From: an uncultured Eubacteriales bacterium
Lineage (GTDB): Bacteria > Bacillota > Clostridia > UBA1381 > UMGS1253
Reading direction: 5' to 3'
Length of the DNA stretch: 20,003 nucleotides
Assembly (NCBI GenBank): GCA_900550065.1
Contig: URQR01000016.1
Coordinates: 1-20,003, forward strand
Under the pieces are notes generated by a model, which was given only the letters and a program-made list of their open reading frames with translations, searched no databases and was not told where the DNA came from. Within the stretch, counting starts at the first letter, position 1. Each line of letters starts with the position of its first letter. Positions 15,061 to 20,003 of the stretch are shown piece by piece. Made by a program: the position numbers and the translations under genes.

Positions 15061-16014
15061 TTAATTTTCGCCGGTTTCAAACTGGCTCATCAGACGGCGG
15101 TTTAACTCCTCTGCCGCGTTATAGCCCATACGCTTCTGGCGGTTGTTCATCGCCGCAACCTCGACGATAATGGCAAGGTTTCTGCCCGGGCGTACCGGAA
15201 TCGTCACCGACGGGATATTGACACCCAAAATATTTGTATACTCATCCACAAGGCCGAGCCGGTCGTACTGCTTTGCTTCCTCCCATGGCTCCAAGTGGAC
15301 AATCATGTCAATCTTTTCCGTCTCTTTTACTGCACCCATACCGAACAGACGGCGGATGTCAACGATACCAATACCGCGTATTTCGATAAAGTAGCGAATG
15401 TTTTCCGGCGCATTGCCGACGAGCGTCCGGTCCGACACGCGCTTTAATTCCACCGCGTCGTCCGCCACAAATCGGTGTCCGCGCTTGACGAGCTCGACCG
15501 CCGCCTCGCTTTTGCCGACGCCGCTCTCGCCTAAAATCAAGACGCCTTCGCCGTGTACCTCAACGAGTACACCGTGGCGCGTAATGCGCGGCGCAAGGTG
15601 TACGTTTAAATAGCTGATGAGTGCGCTCATAAAGAAAGATGTGCTCTCGCCGCAGCGGAAAATGGACACGTCGTGCTTTTTCGCTGCTTCCATAAGCTCA
15701 GGAAAAATTTCGAGCGAACGCGTCACGACGATCATCGGGATTTTTGTGCCGACGAGTTTATCAAAGCACGCGAGCCGCTGCTCGTGCGTAAATTCGTGCA
15801 GGTATGAAATCTCGACCTTACCCAGAATCTGTATCCGGCGCGGGTCAAAGTAGTCGAAAAACCCGACGAGCTGTGTGCCGGGGCGGTTGACCTCGCTGCT
15901 GGTGACTTCGACCGACGAAAAGTCGCTCGCTTCATATATTTTTTCTAAGTGAAACTCGCTGACGATACGCGACAGCGGGATTGAAAACTGTTGTTTGTCC
16001 AAACGTAACCCCAT
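15061..16014 (-). CDS. hprK: HPr kinase/phosphorylase
   Basis: Bifunctional enzyme that phosphorylates and dephosphorylates Ser46 of HPr (and Crh), the switch for CcpA-dependent carbon catabolite repression. It encodes 317 residues. The P-loop GESGVGKS is at 162-169, the conserved His147 sits in RHGVLVEVHG, Asp185-Asp186 in FVADDAVEL, and the family signature EIRGIGIVDIRRLFG follows at about 211-225. The C-terminal IPVRPGRNLAIIVEVAAMN is also conserved. Start uncertain: ATG 16014 directly abuts its AAAGG, with no spacer, while TTG 16002 is better spaced (12 bases) and would remove four residues. It is the first gene of the minus-strand run, with a good promoter upstream. No HPr or Crh gene lies in the window. 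Confidence 0.96.
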   Translation of the reverse strand: MGLRLDKQQFSIPLSRIVSEFHLEKIYEASDFSSVEVTSSEVNRPGTQLVGFFDYFDPRRIQILGKVEISYLHEFTHEQRLACFDKLVGTKIPMIVVTRSLEIFPELMEAAKKHDVSIFRCGESTSFFMSALISYLNVHLAPRITRHGVLVEVHGEGVLILGESGVGKSEAAVELVKRGHRFVADDAVELKRVSDRTLVGNAPENIRYFIEIRGIGIVDIRRLFGMGAVKETEKIDMIVHLEPWEEAKQYDRLGLVDEYTNILGVNIPSVTIPVRPGRNLAIIVEVAAMNNRQKRMGYNAAEELNRRLMSQFETGEN

Positions 16015-16075
16015 CCTTTCTCATGGTTCGGGCATTTTATATTGTAAATATTACTGCCAATTCTATACATGCTAT

Positions 16076-16104
16076 ATTATACACTATTCATTTAGACATT
16101 TCAA
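16076..16104 (-). promoter_or_regulatory. Sigma-A-type promoter of the hprK run
   Basis: On the - strand, TTGAAA (16104-16099), a 17-base spacer and a perfect TATAAT (16081-16076) predict a transcript start near 16069, leaving a leader of about 55 bases before hprK. The 9-base inverted repeats ATTTACAAT (16119-16127) and ATTGTAAAT (16041-16049) flank it on both sides. Confidence 0.8.
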
Positions 16105-16172
16105 TTAAATGTTTACAAATTTACAATCAATTCATGAAAGCTTTCTGACGGCGCGCCATAGGTTGAAAAAAC

Positions 16173-16201
16173 TTGACAAACCGTGAATTTTCATATACCA
16201 T
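16173..16201 (+). promoter_or_regulatory. Candidate promoter of the topoisomerase pair
   Basis: A consensus TTGACA (16173-16178) is followed after 17 bases by TACCAT (16196-16201). A perfect TATAAT (16201-16206) also exists, but at a 22-base spacing. The two -10 choices overlap a small palindrome, CCATATAATATGG (16198-16210). Confidence 0.6.
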
Positions 16202-16213
16202 ATAATATGGATT

Positions 16214-16231
16214 TGTATGAATAATCATACA
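16214..16231. promoter_or_regulatory. Palindrome in the topoisomerase leader, candidate operator
   Basis: TGTATGAATAATCATACA has perfect 7-bp arms around ATAA. It lies just downstream of the predicted transcript start, where a bound repressor would block transcription. As RNA it is only a weak AU-rich hairpin and has no T-run, so a protein-binding site is likelier than a terminator. Confidence 0.5.
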
Positions 16232-16263
16232 TGTAAGACAGGAAATTAGGAGAATCATACATG
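16223..16263 (+). repeat. 11-nt direct repeat, 30-bp period, ending on the start codon
   Basis: AATCATACATG occurs at 16223-16233 and again at 16253-16263, and the next four bases match at three positions (TAAG, GAAG). The first copy forms a start-stop, ATG TAA (16231-16236). The second supplies the real start codon, with SD AGGAG (16248-16252) between them. The 30-bp spacing is near three helical turns. Confidence 0.6.
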
Positions 16264-18273
16264 GAAGAAAAGGATAAAAAAATAAATAAGTCCGGCAAAG
16301 GCAAGAAGCAGTACGGCAACACGAGTATCTCGCAGCTAAAGGGCGCAGACCGCGTCCGGCTGCGCCCGGCGGTCATGTTCGGCTCGGACGGCTTAGAGGG
16401 GTGCTGCCACTCGTTTTTTGAGATACTGTCCAATGCGATTGACGAAGCACGCGAGGGCTTTGGCGATCGGATTGAAGTAACGCGCTTTTTAGACAAGTCG
16501 ATTGAGGTGGTTGACCACGGGCGCGGCGTGCCGGTCGACTACAACCCAAAGGAGGAGCGCTACAACTGGGAATTGGTGTTCTGTGAGCTCTACGCGGGCG
16601 GTAAGTATGACAACAACGCAGGCGGTAACTACCAGTACAGTCTTGGCCTCAATGGATTGGGAAGCTGCGCGACGCAGTACTCGTCCGAGTATATGGATGT
16701 AACGGTGCTCTCGGATGGGTATAAGTACAAGCTTCACTTTGAAAAAGGAGAAAATATCGGCGGTCTCGAGAAGGAGCCGACGCGCTTTAAGCAGACGGGA
16801 ACGACAATAAAGTGGCGGCCGGATATTGAAGTGTTTACTGACATTGATATCCCGCTTGACTACTATCAGGAAACGCTTTTAAAGCAGGCGGTCGTAAACC
16901 CCGGGCTGACGTTTACGCTCTACAACGAAACGGCGGACGGCATGGACATGTACGAATACTGTTACGAGAACGGTATTACGGATTATGTAAAAGAACGCGG
17001 CGAGGGGAAAAACTTCACCGATGTGCAGTATATTGAGGCGGAGCGGCGCGGTCGCGACCGCGCGGACCGCGACGAATATAAGGTCAAGATACAGGCCGCG
17101 TTCTGCTTTTCCAATGAGACGCCGATGCTCGAATACTACCACAATTCAAGCTTTTTGGAGCACGGCGGCTCGCCGGATAAGGCGGTGCGCAGTGCGTTTG
17201 TGTCGGCGATTGACCAGTATTTAAAGCAGAACGGAAAGTACCAGAAAAACGAAAGCAAGGTCACGTTTGCGGACGTGGCGGACTCGCTGATGTTTGTGTC
17301 GAGCACATTTTCGACGCAGACAAGTTACGAAAACCAGACGAAAAAGGCGATTAATAATAAATTTATTCAAGAAACGATGACGGAGTTTTTGCGCGAGCGG
17401 CTAAGTGTGTACTTTATCGAGAACAAGGCCGAGGCGGACAAAATCGCCGAGCAGATGCTCGTCAACAAGCGCAGCCGCGAGAGCGCGGAAAAGGCGCGCG
17501 TCAACATTAAAAAGAAGCTGACAGGCAGCATTGACGTGACAAACCGCATTGCGAAGTTTGTCGATTGCCGTACCAAAGACGTAGAGCGGCGCGAGGTTTA
17601 TATCGTGGAGGGCGACTCGGCGCTCGGCGCGTGCAAGCAGGGGCGCGACGCAGAGTTTCAGGCGATTATTCCGGTGCGCGGCAAAACGCTGAACTGTTTA
17701 AAATGGGATTATGATAAGATCTTTAAAAACGATATTATTGTTGACCTTTTGAAGGTGCTTGGCTGCGGCGTGGAAATTCAGTCGAAGCACAACAAGGAGT
17801 TTAATTCGTTTGATCTGGGCCTGCTGCGGTGGAACAAGGTGATTATCTGTACCGATGCAGACGTCGACGGGTTCCAGATTCGGACGCTGATTCTGACGAT
17901 GATTTACCGCCTTGTACCGACGCTGATTGAGGCGGGCAAGGTGTTTATTGCGGAGACGCCGCTGTTTGAGATTACGCACAAGAGCGGGACATATTTTGCC
18001 TATTCGGACGCGGAGCTTTCCGAGGTGCTGGCGAAGCTGCCGGACACGAAGTACAAGATTCAGCGTTCGAAGGGGCTGGGTGAAAACGACGCGGACATGA
18101 TGTGGACGACGACGATGAACCCCGAAACGCGCCGCCTCATCAAGGTAGAGGCCGAGGATGCGGCGCTGACGGAAAAGGTGTTCGACCTGTTTTTGGGCAA
18201 CAACTTGGCCGGGCGGAAGGACTTTATTGCACAATTCGGCGACCAGTACATTGAAATGACCGATATCAGCTGA
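16261..18273 (+). CDS. Type IIA topoisomerase B subunit, divergent ParE/GyrB-like
   Basis: Encodes 670 residues. This ATPase and Toprim subunit of a topoisomerase II pair drives DNA strand passage. GHKL ATPase: catalytic Glu54 and Asn58 in FFEILSNAIDEA, Asp85 in VVDHGRGVPV, and GLNGLG (129-134) replacing the usual GLHGVG. The ATP-contact lysine is in NQTKKA. Toprim: EGDSALGACKQGRDAEF with metal-binding Glu450, then CTDADVDG with Asp532, Asp534 and Asp536. The C-terminal RSKGLGE block is present, and there is no Gram-negative GyrB insert. The sequence departs clearly from canonical GyrB (EGDSALG for EGDSAGG, RPAVMFG for RPGMYIG). The start is firm, with SD AGGAG 8 bases upstream. The first ~18 residues are lysine-rich. 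Its A partner follows after 30 bases. It is probably the organism's topoisomerase IV. Confidence 0.92.
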   Translation: MEEKDKKINKSGKGKKQYGNTSISQLKGADRVRLRPAVMFGSDGLEGCCHSFFEILSNAIDEAREGFGDRIEVTRFLDKSIEVVDHGRGVPVDYNPKEERYNWELVFCELYAGGKYDNNAGGNYQYSLGLNGLGSCATQYSSEYMDVTVLSDGYKYKLHFEKGENIGGLEKEPTRFKQTGTTIKWRPDIEVFTDIDIPLDYYQETLLKQAVVNPGLTFTLYNETADGMDMYEYCYENGITDYVKERGEGKNFTDVQYIEAERRGRDRADRDEYKVKIQAAFCFSNETPMLEYYHNSSFLEHGGSPDKAVRSAFVSAIDQYLKQNGKYQKNESKVTFADVADSLMFVSSTFSTQTSYENQTKKAINNKFIQETMTEFLRERLSVYFIENKAEADKIAEQMLVNKRSRESAEKARVNIKKKLTGSIDVTNRIAKFVDCRTKDVERREVYIVEGDSALGACKQGRDAEFQAIIPVRGKTLNCLKWDYDKIFKNDIIVDLLKVLGCGVEIQSKHNKEFNSFDLGLLRWNKVIICTDADVDGFQIRTLILTMIYRLVPTLIEAGKVFIAETPLFEITHKSGTYFAYSDAELSEVLAKLPDTKYKIQRSKGLGENDADMMWTTTMNPETRRLIKVEAEDAALTEKVFDLFLGNNLAGRKDFIAQFGDQYIEMTDIS

Positions 18274-18303
18274 TTTTCGGCACTTAGATAAAGGATGAAG
18301 AGC

Positions 18304-20003
18304 ATGGAACACACACAAGCATATAATAGCCAGCCGATTACACAAACGCTGGAGAAAAACTTTATGCCCTACGCGATGAGCGTCATTATCTCGCGTGCAA
18401 TTCCGGAGATTGATGGATTTAAGCCGTCGCACCGCAAGCTTCTATATACGATGTATAAAATGGGCCTGCTTACCGGCGGGCGGACAAAGTCGTCCAACGT
18501 GGTCGGGCAGACGATGAAATTAAACCCGCACGGCGACATGGCGATTTATGAAACGATGGTGCGCCTGACGCGCAGCTGCGAGTCACTTTTGCACCCGTTT
18601 GTCGACTCGAAGGGCAACTTTGGTAAGCAGTACTCGCGCGATATGGCCTTTGCTGCGCCGCGATATACAGAGGTGAAGCTCGACCCGATCTGCAGCGACA
18701 TTTTTGGCGACATTGACAAAAACACAGTCGACTTTGTGGACAATTACGACGCGACGATGAAGGAGCCGGTTCTTCTGCCTACGGCGTTCCCGAACGTGCT
18801 CGTTAACCCGAACCAGGGGATTGCGGTCGGGATGGCCTCTAATATTGCGAGCTTTAATCTGCGCGAGGTGTGCGACGCGACGATTGCGTATATGAAGAAC
18901 CCGCAGGTGGATTTACTCGAATATATTAAAGCACCGGATTTTTCGACCGGGGCGACGCTTTTGTACAACGAAGAAGATATGCGTCAAATCGTGGAAACGG
19001 GGCGCGGTAGCTTTAAGCTGCGTTCCGTCTATCAGTATGATAAGAAAAATAACTGCATTGAAATCACGGAGATTCCATATACGACGACGTCTGAAGTTAT
19101 TATTGACAAAATCGTGGAATTAATTAAGGCGGGTAAGGTGCGCGAAATCTCCGACCTGCGCGACGAGACGGACAAAAACGGGCTCAAAATTACGCTCGAT
19201 TTAAAGCGCGGAACTGACCCGGATAAGCTAATGACGCGGCTGTTTAAAATGACGACCTTGCAGGATACGTTCTCATGCAACTTTAATATTTTAATCGACA
19301 GCCGGCCGGTCGTGCTCGGCGTACGCGGCGTACTCGGCGAGTGGGTGCGGTTCCGTATGGGGTGCGTGAAGCGGCGGCTCGCGTTCGACGTCGAAAAAAA
19401 GTCGGATAAGCTCCACCTTTTACGCGGCCTTGAAAAAATTTTGCTCGACATTGACAAAGCAGTCAGCATCATCCGTCATACGGAGCTTGAGAGTATGGTT
19501 GTGCCGAATTTGATGAAAGGCTTCGGAATTGACCAGATACAGGCGGAATATATTGCGGATATTCGCCTGCGCAACCTAAACCGTGAGTATATTTTAAAGC
19601 GGACGCAAGAAATTGAGAGCCTTGCAGAGGAAATTGAGGACTTGAAAAAGACGCTGGGCAGCGAGGCGGCGGTCAAAAAGCTGATTGCAAAGCAGCTTTC
19701 CGAGCTGTCGAAAAAGTACGGCGCGGACCGAAAAACGAAGATTGTGGCGGAGGATGAGGTGGCGCATTACAGCGAGGAGCACTTTGTGGAGGACTACGCG
19801 CTGACGCTGTTCTTTACACGCGACAACTACTTAAAAAAGGTATCGGCGGCGTCGCTGCGTTCATCGAACAGCGAGCATAAGCTCAAGGACGGCGACGAAA
19901 TCGTACAGGAGATTGAGACGTCGAATAAGGCGGAGCTTTTACTGTTTTCCGACAAATGTAACGTATATAAGTATAAAATCAGTGAGATTGCCGATTCTAA
20001 GGT
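18304..20003 (+). CDS. Type IIA topoisomerase A subunit, divergent ParC/GyrA-like (3' truncated by window)
   Basis: 566 residues are visible and the frame is open at the edge. The DNA breakage-reunion subunit has catalytic Tyr121 in AAPRYTEVKL, matching E. coli GyrA Tyr122. The intercalating-Ile block GIAVGMASNIASFNL and the coiled-coil arm (about 420-480) are present. In the quinolone region NPHGDMAIYETMVRL, Met79 and Glu83 stand where E. coli GyrA has Ser83 and Asp87. After the arm, blade 1 of the C-terminal domain reads LTLFFTRDNYLKKVSAASLR, then NSEHKLKDGD, with no GyrA box (QRRGGKG), which points to a ParC-type enzyme. ATG 18304 is chosen because AAAGG (18290-18294) lies 9 bases upstream; ATG 18295 in frame is too close. 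It is co-transcribed with the B subunit. Confidence 0.93.
   Translation, partial: MEHTQAYNSQPITQTLEKNFMPYAMSVIISRAIPEIDGFKPSHRKLLYTMYKMGLLTGGRTKSSNVVGQTMKLNPHGDMAIYETMVRLTRSCESLLHPFVDSKGNFGKQYSRDMAFAAPRYTEVKLDPICSDIFGDIDKNTVDFVDNYDATMKEPVLLPTAFPNVLVNPNQGIAVGMASNIASFNLREVCDATIAYMKNPQVDLLEYIKAPDFSTGATLLYNEEDMRQIVETGRGSFKLRSVYQYDKKNNCIEITEIPYTTTSEVIIDKIVELIKAGKVREISDLRDETDKNGLKITLDLKRGTDPDKLMTRLFKMTTLQDTFSCNFNILIDSRPVVLGVRGVLGEWVRFRMGCVKRRLAFDVEKKSDKLHLLRGLEKILLDIDKAVSIIRHTELESMVVPNLMKGFGIDQIQAEYIADIRLRNLNREYILKRTQEIESLAEEIEDLKKTLGSEAAVKKLIAKQLSELSKKYGADRKTKIVAEDEVAHYSEEHFVEDYALTLFFTRDNYLKKVSAASLRSSNSEHKLKDGDEIVQEIETSNKAELLLFSDKCNVYKYKISEIADSK

Noticed and set aside
15011..15061. Upstream ATG (15061) for the PHP gene, overlapping the hprK stop
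   Set aside because: No SD precedes it, the added 17 residues do not resemble the family N-terminus, and the strong AAGGAGG lies inside that extension.
16135..16146. cre-like sequence TGAAAGCTTTCT near the hprK promoter
   Set aside because: A CcpA site needs a 14-base core (TGAAAGCGCTTTCA-like). Here the two central bases are missing, so the half-site spacing is wrong.
16216..16231. Resemblance of the topoisomerase-leader palindrome to an ArgR box
   Set aside because: It matches 12 of 14 bases of TGAATAATTATTCA, but no arginine gene is nearby and AT-rich palindromes match easily. I kept it as an operator of unknown type.
1..20003. CRISPR arrays, insertion sequences, tRNA/rRNA genes, toxin-antitoxin or defence genes
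   Set aside because: No regularly spaced repeats, transposase or integrase frames, tRNA-like cloverleafs or defence-type proteins were seen on either strand.

Overview
The window looks like a chromosomal housekeeping segment from an anaerobic low-to-mid-GC Firmicute of class Clostridia, probably near the Oscillospirales/Ruminococcaceae. Support for this: a V-type (A/V) ATP synthase instead of an F-type, the hprK / PHP / murB / rapZ / whiA / dnaE / pfkA gene cluster typical of Clostridia, strong AAGGAGG-type Shine-Dalgarno (SD) sequences, and a divergent clostridial-style type IIA topoisomerase pair. I see no mobile element, CRISPR array, rRNA or tRNA, and no gene-free stretch over 300 bases. 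The largest gap is about 245 bases, at 16015-16260.

Region 1 (1-4380, + strand) is the end of a V-type ATPase operon: the tail of subunit C, then F, A, B and D, closed by a strong intrinsic terminator. Region 2 (about 4390-5200, +) is a monocistronic flavodoxin-fold protein with an iron-sulfur-flavoprotein cysteine motif. A perfectly palindromic terminator follows it and can serve both converging transcripts.

Region 3 (16104 down to 5329, - strand) is a long co-directional run. It reads hprK, PHP-domain hydrolase, ROK glucokinase, murB, rapZ, whiA, dnaE, mtrB-like TRAP, a DUF2007-type small protein, pfkA. A good sigma-A-type promoter precedes hprK, and a second candidate precedes the TRAP gene. 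The run joins sugar entry and commitment to glycolysis (glucokinase, phosphofructokinase), the metabolite-sensing kinase of carbon catabolite repression (HprK), cell-wall precursor synthesis and its regulators (MurB, RapZ, WhiA), and DNA replication (DnaE). The usual YvcK gene between rapZ and whiA is missing.

Region 4 (16105-20003, +) diverges from hprK. It encodes a GyrB/ParE-like and a GyrA/ParC-like subunit, the latter cut by the window edge. The visible part of the A subunit has no GyrA box, which suggests a topoisomerase IV-type enzyme. The leader of this pair carries a perfect 7-bp-arm palindrome and an 11-nt direct repeat spaced 30 bp that ends on the start codon.

I did not find a wholly new multi-gene system. 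The best leads are the orphan TRAP gene in a glycolysis/replication operon, the natural Met at the quinolone-binding Ser position of the topoisomerase A subunit, the palindrome/repeat in the topoisomerase leader, and two genes (whiA and the TRAP gene) where a hairpin sits between a good SD and the start codon.
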